Assembly (NCBI GenBank): GCA_907163375.1
Contig: CAJQUW010007072.1
Span: 268,279 to 332,278 of the forward strand
DNA length: 64,000 nucleotides
Direction of reading: 5' to 3'
DNA from: Prostheceraeus crozeri
Taxonomy: Eukaryota > Platyhelminthes > Polycladida > Euryleptidae
A program made the position numbers and the translations under genes. The notes beneath the pieces are model-generated. The model saw only the letters and a program-made list of their open reading frames with translations, searched no databases and was not told the origin of the DNA. Below are positions 11,013 to 22,808 of this stretch, piece after piece. Position 1 is the stretch's first letter. Every line of letters starts with the position of its first letter.

Positions 11013-12539
11013 ATGCGCTGTCCTAGCATATATTTGAATACGTGTGTTGACTTCACTTGTGGAGATATAATGAGCATAATGAACTGCTTCGGTACACGTC
11101 GCCGTCCTGGAAGAGCGGCATTGATTAATGTCCTTGATGAAATTGGTCATGACGACACAAATTTACAGTATTCAGATAGTGAGGATGACATAGAAGTTGA
11201 GGAAGACATTCCTTCACTACGTGGAACTGATTACGACGACGATTCTGATGAGCGAAATTTGTCTTCAAGCGATTGGACGATAGTTAAACCTGATGGAACC
11301 GATCGACGCCGTAGTGACTTACCTGAGTTCGTAGCCACGGCTGGAATACATCCAGATATCGATTATCCTAATGAAAATATGATGTTTTTCTTTGACATTT
11401 TCCTCAACGATAATCTTGTCACAGAAATCATGAACTCAACAAACAATAGGATCTGGCAGGATGTGGATGAATCACCAGATGATAACAATCTACTAAGCAA
11501 CAAGAAAGTCACAGCTAATGAGCTGAAAAAATTCTTCGGAATGCAATTTTTAATGTGTATAAATAGAAAACCAAAACTAAATCATTATTGGAGTCGTGAT
11601 GTATCCTTTCGTCAAGATGCGTTTTCTGCACCAGAAGCCTTGTCGCGCGATAGATTTCTTTTCATTTTGAAATACATTCGATTTGCTGATCCAGACAATT
11701 TGTCACAAAATGATTATCTTGCCCGTATTCGTCCATTTTTGAAGAAAGTTAATGAACTTTGTCAAAACAGATGCATGCCCAATAAAGAAATATGTGTCGA
11801 TGAAACTCTCATGCTTTTCAAGGGAAGGCTACAAATCAGGCAATACATACCAAGTAAGCGCAAGCGCTATGGTTTAAAATCGTATGCGGTGTGTGAGTCT
11901 GAGTCTGGTTATGTTTGGAAAATACAACTTCACAGCCTGTCAAAAGAAAATCATCAATTTGGAACCACTTTACCTGGGACTGATGAGTTGTCAATATCGG
12001 AAAGAATCGTAGCTATGTTGGCAAATGATCTTTTTGAACAAGGTTATCATCTCTACCTAGACAATTTCTATACATACTATAGACTGGCAAAATATTTACT
12101 ACAAAACGATACATTAGTGACTGGAACAGTGAAACAAAATCATGGCGTGCCAGAGAACTTGAAAGCACTTCCTGTGGCAGCCAAAGATCAAGCCTATGCT
12201 CGATGCGATGATGTCTTGTGTGTGAAAATTGTCGACAAGAAATCGTCAGGTATGAAAACCGTTTTCGTTTTGGACACTTCTGCGACTGCGGAAAATGTGG
12301 AAGTTGAAGCATTCTTCAAAGGCGGTCGTCGGGAGCTAGTATCAAAATCTCGATCTGTGTTGAACTATAATCGTCACATGGGAGGCGTGGATCGGCTTGA
12401 TGCTGCATTGAAGCACTACGATATAAATCGAAAGCAATACACTTGGTTTATAAAGTACGGCTTACATCTTGTACAAATATTACACTACAACTCATGGATA
12501 TTATATCGGAAATGTGGTGGTGAAAAAACTTTATCCTAA
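11013..12539 (+). CDS. piggyBac transposase (pB-1), 508-codon frame
   Basis: A DDE/D transposase that cuts and pastes the surrounding element at TTAA. The acidic N-terminal region (about 40-85, runs of Asp/Glu/Ser) is typical of the family. The catalytic core has the three expected Asp residues: D263 in ICVDETLMLFKG, D350 in HLYLDNFYTYY and D460 in NRHMGGVDRLDAAL. Spacing fits the family (268/346/447 in the cabbage-looper enzyme). The first ATG gives 508 codons; Met20 (MSIMNCFGTRRRPGR) is a more family-like start. The frame ends early, just after WILYRKCGGEK: in the A-run near 12525 one base appears to have been lost, because the missing C-terminal domain continues in another frame downstream. 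No introns are visible. Expect a catalytic core without its zinc-binding tail. Confidence 0.92.
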   Translation: MRCPSIYLNTCVDFTCGDIMSIMNCFGTRRRPGRAALINVLDEIGHDDTNLQYSDSEDDIEVEEDIPSLRGTDYDDDSDERNLSSSDWTIVKPDGTDRRRSDLPEFVATAGIHPDIDYPNENMMFFFDIFLNDNLVTEIMNSTNNRIWQDVDESPDDNNLLSNKKVTANELKKFFGMQFLMCINRKPKLNHYWSRDVSFRQDAFSAPEALSRDRFLFILKYIRFADPDNLSQNDYLARIRPFLKKVNELCQNRCMPNKEICVDETLMLFKGRLQIRQYIPSKRKRYGLKSYAVCESESGYVWKIQLHSLSKENHQFGTTLPGTDELSISERIVAMLANDLFEQGYHLYLDNFYTYYRLAKYLLQNDTLVTGTVKQNHGVPENLKALPVAAKDQAYARCDDVLCVKIVDKKSSGMKTVFVLDTSATAENVEVEAFFKGGRRELVSKSRSVLNYNRHMGGVDRLDAALKHYDINRKQYTWFIKYGLHLVQILHYNSWILYRKCGGEKTLS

Positions 12540-12814
12540 AAACAATTAACCATCTTATATTTAAGACTGGAAAGGGCCGACAACTTTCCAGACGTCGTTC
12601 TCATTCAATCACTTCCCTTCCAACTGCATTTCATCGTTTGGAGCGAATTCCAGGACGACCTGGTCAAGAGCGGCCACACAAACGGTGCCGAGTTTGCTAC
12701 AGAAATGACCGGAGAAAGGAGACTGTCTTCCAATGCATCGATTGTGAAGAAAAACCCGGATTATGTGCTGCGCCATGTTTCACAAATTTCCATGTTGTTA
12801 CCGATGATGAGTAG
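12540..12814 (+). pseudogene. Out-of-frame Cys-rich C-terminal domain of the pB-1 transposase
   Basis: In the frame shifted by one base, the sequence reads through a basic linker (TGKGRQLSRRR) into RCRVCYRND, FQCIDCEEKPGLCAAPCF and FHVV before TAG at 12812. This is the usual piggyBac cysteine-rich, zinc-binding C-terminal domain, needed in the family for binding terminal repeats. It confirms that the early stop at 12537-12539 results from a one-base loss, not the true end. Confidence 0.85.
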
Positions 12815-13080
12815 GGTACTATAGACCGTATTGTTGTGTCTCGTTTTCAATATTCAATGTTAATATTATTCATGGAAGTATTTTTCCGTTTTTCATTATC
12901 TTTTCGGGTTGGTTAATTTCTAGAATTCCAAAAAAGATTTATATCTTACGATGCGTATCAATACATATGAATGACTTACATGCACAGAGTCTATAGATCG
13001 GTAAAAATAGTATTAGGTAAATTTATTAATTCAGATAATATCTGCTAAAAAACAATTCTTCATAAACTGATTTAATCTTT

Positions 13081-13220
13081 TGACACGCAGAGCATGTCAT
13101 CGGGACTTTCAGCCAAGAAGTTTATGACACGCTGTGCATGTCATCGATATCTTGACAAATTAGTTTAAATCATACTCCGCTACAATGACAATAAATGGCA
13201 TGACACGCACAGCATGTCAT
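13081..13220. promoter_or_regulatory. Right subterminal palindromes of pB-1
   Basis: Three degenerate copies of the left-end palindrome occur at 13081-13100, 13124-13144 and 13200-13220, each of the form TGACACGC(A/T)(G/C)(A/T)GCATGTCA. They lie 25-175 bp inside the right tip. Confidence 0.6.
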
Positions 13221-13259
13221 CGAGATATTCAAAAGTTCTTACCGTAGCGAAAGGGTTAA

Positions 13260-14246
13260 ATGAACTCGAGTTGAGACCCAATGCCGAATATGAGATAAGC
13301 GTATGTTTACAGCATTGCAGAAATCTTCACGGCTTTGATTGATCATGATAGCAATATACAAGAAATAATGTTACTTTACAAATCCTCTGAATCATGACAA
13401 GAAATTTTTGCTAAATTATCAATTCAGAGGGTTACTATTACTTTAATACTCATAGCCATATTGATGAGAGTATATTCTTGAGCGTGATCATATCACAAAA
13501 CCTGCCACTAAAAGAGCTCTTCTATTATATTTTGTTCTAGTCATGTATTCGCTCGAACTAGTCATGCAATGAGTGCATTTCTGTACAACACAACAAGTTT
13601 AATAACTTCATTGAAACAGCTTGTACAAGTACTATTGTGAGCATAATTATACTGTTAACGCTAAATGGAAAAATTGTTAGCAAAAAATGGCACCATTTCA
13701 ACGTATAAGTCTGATGTGCATTTGCCATCGTTATTTTTAAATGCGAAGTCTTATTTGCTATCAGGATTCATCATTTTGATAATTAAAATGTAGAATCAGT
13801 TGTTTACCGCCATAACATTACGAGTTTACTTAATAAAATGACATTGGAGTTTCAAATGGGTTCGCGCCGGACTTATCAATTTGAAGGAGTCAAATTATCA
13901 ATCATCGTCTCAAATAAACACACCACTTGATTTTTACTATAAATTTGTGAGAAAGATGCGATTTTGTAAGTCATAAATGACACTTTCAAATGGAAGTGGC
14001 GCCCTTTTGTTAATGTAAAGTGATTGATAACTGTCTCGTTGACGATATGTTTTGATAAAGATTTCAACCTATGACGAATTTCATGTAGATTTATTTGATA
14101 TAACTCGCTTGCCTGGAAATCACGAGACCAGAGTTATTGTCCTGGTGAACCACATGAATAACGGTCTTTACAAAAGTCGATGACAAATCAGAGCCTATAG
14201 AGCAAGTGGCAGTAAAGCGCCACTTAAGCGCCGACGTCTCAGTAAA
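13260..14246. other. Non-genic sequence
   Basis: No supported gene or repeat between pB-1 and MITE copy M1. Short open frames have no recognisable content. Confidence 0.45.
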
Positions 14247-14710
14247 CACTAGGTGACATCCCACGCGTAATTGACGCGTAATTACGGAACATCCCAAACA
14301 CTCGTGGCTAAAGACATTCTATTCTTCTACCCGCGTACATACGCGCTGCACTAAGAGTCAAAAATCACTTGATCTGATGCTGCTAAAACATGGGGAAAAC
14401 ACATGGGAAATGTTCATGAATACGCGCGGGCGAGCGTTTAGTTTGCGCGTCTTCTACAGTTGTCTGCGTTGCCGCTTGAACCACGGATGAACCGCTAAGC
14501 ATGTTCTGTCTTCCCTGAGCATGAAATTGAGGTCCTATCACATTGTTTAGCTTCTGATACATGCAGACACATGGGACGCAAAGTCTTTATAACAGGACTG
14601 CCGACAAATGCTGCAGCAATGTCACGCATAACCATGGATGTTTAGGGTCATGTGACATTGTGTAATTACGCGTAGTTTACGCATAATTGAGCGTAGCATG
14701 TCACCTAGTG
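14247..14710 (-). mobile_element. CACTA-tipped MITE, copy M1
   Basis: Begins CACTAGGTGACAT and ends GCATGTCACCTAGTG, with further inverted copies of the AATTACGCG motif inside each end. It is 464 bp with no coding capacity. Its interior is the reverse complement of the copies at 32791-33216 and 40563-54519, so it lies in the opposite orientation. AAA flanks both sides, consistent with a 3-bp target duplication. CACTA tips are typical of the CACTA/EnSpm superfamily (known); placing this MITE there is inference. Confidence 0.85.
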
Positions 14711-16049
14711 AAAAAAGCAGCTTTGAAATAAAAACATCTGATGAATTCTTTGGTTCATCCCCTTCAATTTGAATATGATTTTAGGCAGGTTACGAAACTC
14801 CATACACCCTATGTGAAATTTTGAATTTTTGAAAAGTTCCAAATGTATCATCTTGGACACTGGGGTGGGTAAGATGATACACCTTGAAATAATATTGCCA
14901 TTTATTTTCCCAAAGTCATTCTTCATCATTTGATATGCCACTAAATGTGTTTTACAATAGAGAAATGCCCTTAAAACTGCATTTTATTAGGCCTACCTAA
15001 ATGAAATAGGCATAGGAAGCGTTGAAACAAGCTGTATCGACAGGAAACGAAATATTTATTCATATCAGCTGATCCACGTCATCTTAATCAAAACTCATGT
15101 TCAACAATATCTACTTTTGTCATATGCATCTTCTATTGAAGAGATTATTATCTCAATAAGAAAATATCTCAAAACTTGACAATTGCATATGAAAACACAC
15201 ATGCAAATATAAGCACAAGCAAATAAATCGAGCGCTATATACTGGCTTCCACTCTAGAGGCGTATGGAGCAACAGGAGCAATATATCTGCAGCACATGAG
15301 TGTATGGCAGCTGTTAAGATGAAATATGAACAGAGAATTAATGGATAAACAGCGCTTTTATGAATCTGAGGGGATGCCTCTTGTACATGTCTACTTCAGC
15401 GTCATATGTATCTGTAAGTTTTTCACAGATATCACAATTTCCATGTTTTCTTTAGAGCGTGTTTCAGCATTTTTTTCCAGTTTCAACAACCAGGGACAGC
15501 GGCAATGATGTTGCAGGTGTTGCATGTGTACCCTCTTCATAAGTTGAGGAAATACTCCTTAATAAGATGCAGTTTCACGAATTTCAAATCAGTGTTGAAT
15601 CTAGGATTGGAATTCCGGGGGATCCAGAAATTTTCGGGAGAGCCAAATCTATATTGCATCGAGTAAATGAGGCCAAAAAAGGAGCTGTGTGACACATGCA
15701 GAACCATAGCTAGATTTGTGTATTTGTTTCAATGTGTGCTGAACATATGTTGCATTTTTATACACAGATGACCATAAGAAGTTGATAGGAAGAAATAATA
15801 CATGTAGGGCTAATAGAATTGAGCTAAATCGAATATTAATCTCATATTTTCCTGTTAAGCATATGCCTACTGATATTAGCCCACCCAACTAGATCACACT
15901 TCTGTATAAGATACTGTACATAATGAAAAACATAGTAATACATAACACAATATCCTATGCAAAAAGAAGATATATGTGTAGACCTATACTGGCATGCATA
16001 ATTCTTTTCAAATTCTCCTAGCAGAGTTTTCTGTGTTCAAAGTACACGA
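14711..16049. other. Non-genic sequence
   Basis: No supported gene. One TAGGCCTA at 14988. An imperfect repeat of ATGATAC-type motifs lies near 14840-14885, too short to classify. Confidence 0.45.
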
Positions 16050-18307
16050 TTAACCTTTTACACGCCAACGTTCCATTATCGGAACATTTTTGTTGACGCA
16101 GATTTTAGTTATCTAAATACTAATTATAATCACTTTGACAATTTTTTATTACTCACAATGCATAAAAATTTGAATATATAAACTCATTTAGCCCTTTTAC
16201 CCCTTGAGTACAGTACCGGAGAACCAAGAAAAACGCATTTTTTGACTTTTTTTAGAGATTTTTCTAATTTTCAAATTTCAAGTCTATTATGAATCATTAC
16301 CTAAAACCAATCATCGATTTTTCAATCTTAATATCATCTTTTATATTTTGTTTTCCATTATTATTCATTAACACACATATTTTACAAATGACACGCATCT
16401 TTCCATGTATGTTCCAGTATTGGAACGTTGGCGGGCACGATGCATGAAATGTACATGATTTCTATTATTAGACTTCAGTCGACTAAACTTGATATTTTTG
16501 TGGTGACTGCTCGCTAATATGCTTAGAATGAAATTATCAGCGATGATTAGAATGATCGCTATTAGATGATTATTAGAATGATTTTCAACAGAATTGTAAT
16601 ATTTCTGTTTCATACTGATACTCATAAATAAACATGTCGATATCATACATATAATGTAGATTTATCATTCTTATGACACAAAATCTGGTGTATTTTGAAT
16701 AAGATTGACACCAACTTTAGAACGATGAATTCAATCCTAGATTCGGTGATTATAAGGCTTCGCTGTAGCAATTATCATCTGCAGTTACCATAGAAGTTGG
16801 ACAATTGAAGTGTTAACCTTCTCACAATCTGACTCTTTGTATTCTCTTTTTTATCGCCGTCTGTAAAGTTTGAATTTCAATTGCGTTGTTTGATCATGGA
16901 TATCCATGGTTTGATATAAGCTTAAAATATAATAGATATGTGAATAGATTTTTCAATCATTTCATGTGTCATCATGCCTAGAATTAGACGACATCTCACT
17001 CTAGAACAAGCTGTTGAATAAATTCAAGATGATGATGATAACTTTTTCTACAGTTATAGTTTGTTTTCCAAACTTCGCGAGAAGAACATAAAAGCAACAG
17101 GCACCATTCGAGAAAATCGCACCGGACGATGCCCTGTTGCTACAACGAAAGTTATGAAAAAGAAAGAGAAGGGTGATTTGGACGTCCGAAGCGACGGCAA
17201 TATTCTTATTTGTCGTTGGAAAGACAATGCTGTAGTTACTGTGGCATCAAATTTTGAGACTGTCCATCCACTTGGTACCGCTCGTCGCTAGGTTAAACAA
17301 CAAGGTCAAAAGAAAGACGTTCCCCAGCCAGCTCTCATTTCCAGTTATAATAAATATATGGGAGGTGTCGACGTCATGGATAGACTCCTTGGATCCTATC
17401 GTCCTGTTCTCCGTAGCAAAAAATGGTTCTGGAATTTGTTCAACAACATGTTGAATTTAGTGGTTGTTGCAGCCTGGAAACTTCATGTAAATGTCATGCA
17501 AGACAAAATGCCGCATTTACAGTTTCGACGTGATCTCGTCATTGCACTTTTAGCAAAGTCAAGACAACCCAATTTGAAACGCAGGCGTGGGGGACCTACT
17601 ACACCCACACTAAAGCCATTTCGTATATCTGGGCAACATTTTCTCGTCAAAGCGTATTCACAAGGTAGATGTGTGTATTGCTCCAGAAATACTACAAAAA
17701 TGTGCAAGAGTTGTGACAAGAGAATTCATGAAAGGTGCATGGCTGATTATCATTCATAATGACGTGTTTCTTGATGCATTGAAATGAAATATCTGCATTT
17801 CCATACAGAATAGTATATGATATTATGTAGGCAATCTGTAATTGAAAAATAAACTTTGACAGATGAATGTAATGGACATGAAAATTGTTTTGCAACAAAA
17901 TATTCAAATCATTCATTTTATGGAAAATTGACCGGTTCACTAAGTAGGCCTATAGGTACAAAGGGATAGGCGATGGTAATTCTTTAAATGATGATACAAT
18001 ACCTAAGACATCATGACATGATAAAAACATTAAATTAAATAAAAAATAGATCAGATAAAAATGTTGCATACAATAAAAATCATCGTCCATTCTTAGAGCA
18101 ATCATACTGTGATCGCAAAAATATGTTCATTTTCGAGATCACAGCCGCCAACGTTCCAAAAATGGAACATTCATTTAAAAAACTAAGACAAATTCATTTT
18201 TCTTAAATTGTAGTTTATTTTACTTATTTGACCCACAAAGACATGAAAAAAGTAAAAAATAAATACAAGTTTACAATTTTTCTGTAAGCGGCGGGTAAAC
18301 GGGTTAA
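16050..18307 (+). mobile_element. Internally deleted piggyBac element (pB-2)
   Basis: TTAA at 16050-16053 begins a tip reading TTAACCTTTTACACGCC. The other end, complemented, reads TTAACCCGTTTACCCGCC and finishes at TTAA 18304-18307. Just inside both ends lies a second, different palindromic repeat, CGCCAACGTTCCAnnnnTGGAACnTT (16063 on, 16409-16435 inverted, 18145-18171). The body holds a remnant of its transposase from which the catalytic core is missing. The tips are imperfect, so it is older than pB-1 and belongs to a separate piggyBac lineage. Confidence 0.85.
16974..17759 (+). pseudogene. piggyBac transposase remnant lacking its catalytic core
   Basis: One continuous frame runs from ATG 16974 to the stop at 17757, broken only by TAA (17019-17021) and TAG (17289-17291). 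It starts MPRIRRHLTLEQAVE, a typical piggyBac N-terminus, then passes after a run of Asp straight into FYSYSLFSKLREKNIKATG, the segment normally just after the second catalytic Asp. Some 250-300 codons, including the first two catalytic Asp, are therefore deleted. The third Asp survives in KYMGGVDVMDRLL, followed by the C-terminal Cys-rich module (GRCVYCSRNTTKMCKSCDKR, then HERCMADYH). Nearly all of the frame is open, so the deletion probably predates the two nonsense changes. It cannot encode an active enzyme. Confidence 0.88.
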
Positions 18308-19850
18308 AGCCAAATTGATCTTAAAGCAAGCCAGATTACATGCATAATGATAAAATAAAACCATAATATAAAGAAAGTGAAAACAGGACCCACACTACGA
18401 CAAATATGGATCACCAATGCCTTTGGTTTATAAATTCTGGGTTCTGCTGATTCTATAAGTACACTAGCATTGATAAAGCCAGGCAGTTGCTATGCAAAAA
18501 TGCACAAGTCGCACTTGTATATGAAAACAAGCACAGTATAAACTTTCATAACGTCGTTCAATAGAGCACACTGCCAGAATAAGTTCATTTTCTCCTGAAG
18601 AGAATCTTGTGTTTTCGGGGGGGGGCTTTCCATCCTCCGAAATACCGCCGTAGATTCTTTATTGTTCTGTATTGAACATATTTCAGAAGTCCCTTGATCT
18701 TATTCAAAGGTAAGTATCATAGCTCATTTCGTGTGCAGAAATGAATCATCAAGATAAGGATTAGAATTGTTTTATACATCGTTCTGCTGCATACACATAA
18801 GCAATAGAATGAAATCTTTTTGTTCCAAAACAAACAATAGTAGTATAAAGTGTCGCACCGAATTTTTAAATTGTGTTGTTATGTGATTCAAAACAATTTA
18901 TGTATAAAATAATAATACGATGTTATAACAATTAAGCAAGAGTTGCAATTGTCTCAGAAAACGTTTTGTAGTTAAAGTTGCCGTAAAGACCCTTGATATA
19001 TCAGCATTCATTTTATAGGCCTACTGGAAAAGCAGAGCAATAGAAACTCTAATGTAGTTTCCAGTGGATAAATGCAAGCCATTTCCATGTAAAAAGAAAA
19101 TGCTTTGCCTAATTTAAGATCCATATAAATAGAATTAGACCTTTTGTGCTAAAATTTATTTGGCTATTATTATAAATTTATTATTTAACTTTTGTGCAGG
19201 CAACAATAGTCGAAATAAAGTTATAGTTATCAATCTAAAGTTAATAGGTACAAAACCTGTTTGCAAAGCCTCAATAGGTTTATAGCGTAAATGAAATATT
19301 AAGTTTGAGTTTGGAGGATGCGGATATCCTAATGCTCTCTCCTTGAGGTCGATAAAACACCTGCCCTAGACACGCACCGGTGTCCCTCCTAACAAACCGT
19401 ATGTTTGCAAATTAGAGACACTGTAAATATTTTAATCGATTTTATTGAAACCATCGGCACGAGATCTTTCGGCCTGCGTCGGACAAGTCATTCTCAAGCG
19501 ACGTCGTTGAACTTTCACTTATTAATTAAAGGCGGTTTAAGTATGCGCGTTTCCTCATGTTTTTACTAGTCATTTCACATTTTTCATATCTTTTAATATT
19601 TCTCTACTTTTATAACGTCAGTATTGATACATCCTTATGACCAATGCAAGTATACAAAATGTGTGTACTTCGGTTCATTTCATCATTGCAGTCGCGACTC
19701 GCTATATCGAACCTCGCGAGATCAATGCAGAAAGGTTCGCTGTAGCGAGGAAGGGGTTATAAAACATGCAGAAATGAAATCATATTTTTACTTCTCTCTA
19801 CTGTGAACTTGGGGTGTCGTGAATTCAAAAAAGAATGGATCGATAAATGA
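18308..19850. other. Non-genic sequence
   Basis: No supported gene. A nine-base G run occurs near 18620 and TAGGCCTA at 19016. Confidence 0.45.
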
Positions 19851-20695
19851 TCCGGGAGCTGCTGACACTTTCTTCCTCAATTCGCGCACAAAGGGCTTAA
19901 TAGCATGGATTTGTAGATCTTGAAACGCTGAATACAAAAATCAAATTCTTGAGTGTCACAGTCAGTCGCTTTCGGTCATAGGTAAGGTTAAAGGATTCCC
20001 ATTGGAATCCAATGGCAAAATTCAAGGAATATCAATGGATTCTGAAACACTGAATTTGATACATGATTGAGTTCAGAACATCAACCTCGATATAAAAGTT
20101 TAAATGGGTGTAATTCAAGCAATATAAATGAGCATTTCAATTTAACAGGCGTAGAATAACTGCCCGTCTCGACGGACATCAACCATCTGCTTCTGGAAAT
20201 TAAGCCATCTCCACCAGCTGACCTATCAACGCGAATAAGCATTTTTGGGACTCATTCCATTATTCAGTATTTGATGTGTGAGAGCCTCTACAAAATGAGT
20301 AAAATCGCCAAAATTAAGTCAAACATGACATTTACTCATCCTGTAGAGGCTCTCACACATCAAATACTGAATCATGTGACTCACTTCAACTTTTATATCG
20401 AAGTTGATGTTCTGAACTCAATCATGTTTCAAATTTCATGCGATTCTGATCAATAGTTTCTTTTCTGCAACAGAAAATGTAGGAAAATTGCCAAGTGTTT
20501 CACAATCCATGGATATTTCTTGAATCTTACCATTGGATTCCAATGGGAATCCTTGAACCTTACCTATGACCGAGAGCGACTGGCTGTGACACTCAATAAT
20601 ATGATTTTTGTATTCAGCGTTTCAAGATCTACAAATCCATGCTATTAAGCCCTTTGTGCGCGAATATAAGAAGAAAAGTGTCAGCAGCTCCCGGA
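19851..20695. repeat. 845-bp nested foldback element
   Basis: The left arm begins TCCGGGAGCTGCTGACAC and the right arm ends GTGTCAGCAGCTCCCGGA. Similarity continues inward on both sides (TTGGATTCCAATGGGAATCC; GAACATCAACCTCGATATAA paired near 20390). In the centre sits a second, nearly perfect hairpin at 20262-20372. Fragments of this family lie at 4620-4766 and 6593-6727. No coding capacity is seen; this looks like a foldback transposon. Confidence 0.8.
20262..20372. repeat. Inner hairpin, 42-bp arms
   Basis: 20262-20303 (starting ATTCAGTATTTGATGTGTG) pairs with 20331-20372 with only two mismatches across 42 bp and a 27-nt loop. It is much better preserved than the outer arms, suggesting a recent inverted duplication or gene conversion. 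Confidence 0.8.
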
Positions 20696-20904
20696 CTAAC
20701 ACATATAACTTAGGTGAAAATGCTTCACTCATACAACTTTGCTTAAGAGAGAAATTCGCTAACGTAGAACCCAACGTTGAGTCCATACCAATGACGGTGT
20801 GTGTGTACGATTTGGCGATGTTGCATTGCCATTAAAAAGCAGACATTCATTGACTGCAAAAAATAATCTCTTTTTAAAATGGTTTTATCATATTAGGGCG
20901 TTTT

Positions 20905-21050
20905 TTTGGTACACGACCTCTACATCGGTCGGTCCACAACCCAGGATCTCGGAATCCTACCAGGATTCAGGGAGATCGAGAGTGCGTCTGAGGATATAGG
21001 CACTGCCCAACAGAGCAGCTTTCTGTAACTGAGGTACGATGAAGTCCGGG
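20905..21050 (-). pseudogene. Possible 3' tail of a LINE-type ORF
   Basis: On the minus strand the frame reads VPQLQKAALLGSAYILRRTL followed by DLPESW and a stop. A leucine-rich block of the type LQK-LLGTA-ILRK is, as I recall, common at the C-terminus of reverse-transcriptase proteins of non-LTR retrotransposons in invertebrates. No reverse transcriptase motif is preserved, so this is at best a 5'-truncated relic. Family assignment is tentative. Confidence 0.35.
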
Positions 21051-22806
21051 TACTTCTCTCAAGTATTTTGCGAGATTCTGAGTATGAGCACAGAAGGGCT
21101 TACTATTGTTGCTTTCATTATATACAATGTGCACAAGATCTGTCGCTAAATTAATTACTCTTTTATCGATACATTTGTGAATAGTGATTCGACGTCAAAC
21201 AGAAGAAACTATTTGAGTTAGTTTCTCAGTTACTTGAGATAAGCAAATACTTCGTGTTGAATTGCCTTTTAATTATTTAGTTCAAATACATAGCTAAACC
21301 GGATGCCAGAGTGGCAATGGTGCTGACTACTGACAGTTGGTGTTGGTCCTATAGTTTCTTTATGAATTTTAATTCATTGATTAAAAGTTTGGAGTTAATC
21401 TAGCTGACAAATTGTCTTCAACTTCTAGACCATTAGATTCACCATGAATCCGCAAAATTTCCATTCAGATTTTTTTTCTAATAGCCATTCCATTTTGACA
21501 CACAAACATTAAAATATTACTGCATGAAACTCTATTTGTAGATGTCCTGATACTAGAGATTCCAATCCCGAAATCCCAGATTGAGAAATTTACTGTATAA
21601 CTGTATTCCGTCTAAAGTAAGACAAATTGGCTAAGATAAGGCCACCAGAAATCTGCTTTTTGAATGAGGCTTGAGTGAGGCTTCTTTTGAATAAAGGTCG
21701 AGACTTTTGAGCTTGTCATTTGCCAAAGCATGACCAATTTGAAGATAAGTATTTGCGATGCAGACCTATACACAATACCGGGATTAGGAATAGAGTTAAT
21801 CCTCAGGATTAACTTTAGGAGGCAAATTTCTAATTACCCCACAGTTTTCGTTTACATATTAGCCATTGGTTAACTCAATACCGGTATTAATCTGTTCAGG
21901 AAGAATTATTCTCATTTGACCATAGTTGTTAGTCAGCTTAGCTAACGGTTAAACAGCATGTAAAATATTCTTCAATCGTACGATGCCGAGCTATGGATTT
22001 TAGAGTCTCAATGTGCTCGTGCAATGCATTGAGGAAATAGTTGTGATTTTGATTATCTTGCCATTTTACCTGTATTTAGATTTAGCTGCTGTGCATATAT
22101 TTTGTTAATCTTGATCCCGGGTCAAAGCTTGTAATGCCGGGATCAAGAAAAGACGGGATTTTGTAGGCACACTCTAATCCCGGGTCTTCACTCTGCCGAT
22201 CCCGAATCTCAAGAAATCGTAGATTGAAAGTGCAAAAATCAGGAATTCGTAACTGTTCTCTGTTGCTCTCAACGTTGCCGTTATCAATTTGTGCAAAAGC
22301 GCAATAACCTTAAAGTTGACTTATCAATTGTGATATAGGCCTACTGCAATTATACCGACTTTTGGAAATTCCCTCTCTCTGCTATTCCAACATTCCGACA
22401 TAATTATTAGCATACACATGTGCTTTGTCATAGCATAGTTACTATTACTCAATCCCGGAATCCCGTGACCGAGATTTTCCGGGATTGTGGAATCTCTACT
22501 CTGTACATACACGTATGATAAGAAAACATACAAATAACACATACAAATAACACAACTGTAATATGTAGGCTATAATTCTTAATAAGAAATCCAAACAAAG
22601 ATATTGAAAAGTCTTCGAAAATCGATTAGGTTTCCCCTCCCGCAGCAGTAAAACAACTATAAAATACTACCAAAATAACAACTGAATTAATAAATCAATC
22701 CTAGGATTTCGGGATTTGCACATACTCAAGGAAACCAAGGAATCTTCAATCCCTACCCGCATCACATGCTATCAACATGTAGGCCTATCTGTGCTTTGTA
22801 ATGGGA
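21051..22806. other. Non-genic sequence
   Basis: No supported gene. Several AATCCCGG/CCGGGATT words recur (about 21780, 22125, 22180, 22455), possibly from one decayed repeat. TAGGCCTA at 22336 and 22780. Confidence 0.4.
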
Positions 22807-22808
22807 TA

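Larger units (their letters stand above)
10410..13259 (+). mobile_element. Complete piggyBac element (pB-1)
   Basis: Both ends are intact. TTAA at 10410-10413 is followed by CCCTTTCGCTAC (10414-10425), and the exact complement GTAGCGAAAGGG (13244-13255) is followed by TTAA (13256-13259). TTAA target duplication is diagnostic of piggyBac. Inside each end lie copies of an odd-centred palindrome, GACACGCTGAGCGTGTC, twice on the left and three degenerate copies on the right. The element is 2.85 kb and carries one transposase gene in the plus orientation, nearly intact but frameshifted near its 3' end, so it is probably immobile on its own. The exact tips suggest a fairly recent arrival. Confidence 0.93.

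Noticed and set aside
20608-20999. Two short plus-strand frames
   Set aside because: The first lies in the foldback arm; the second is antisense to the LINE-like tail.
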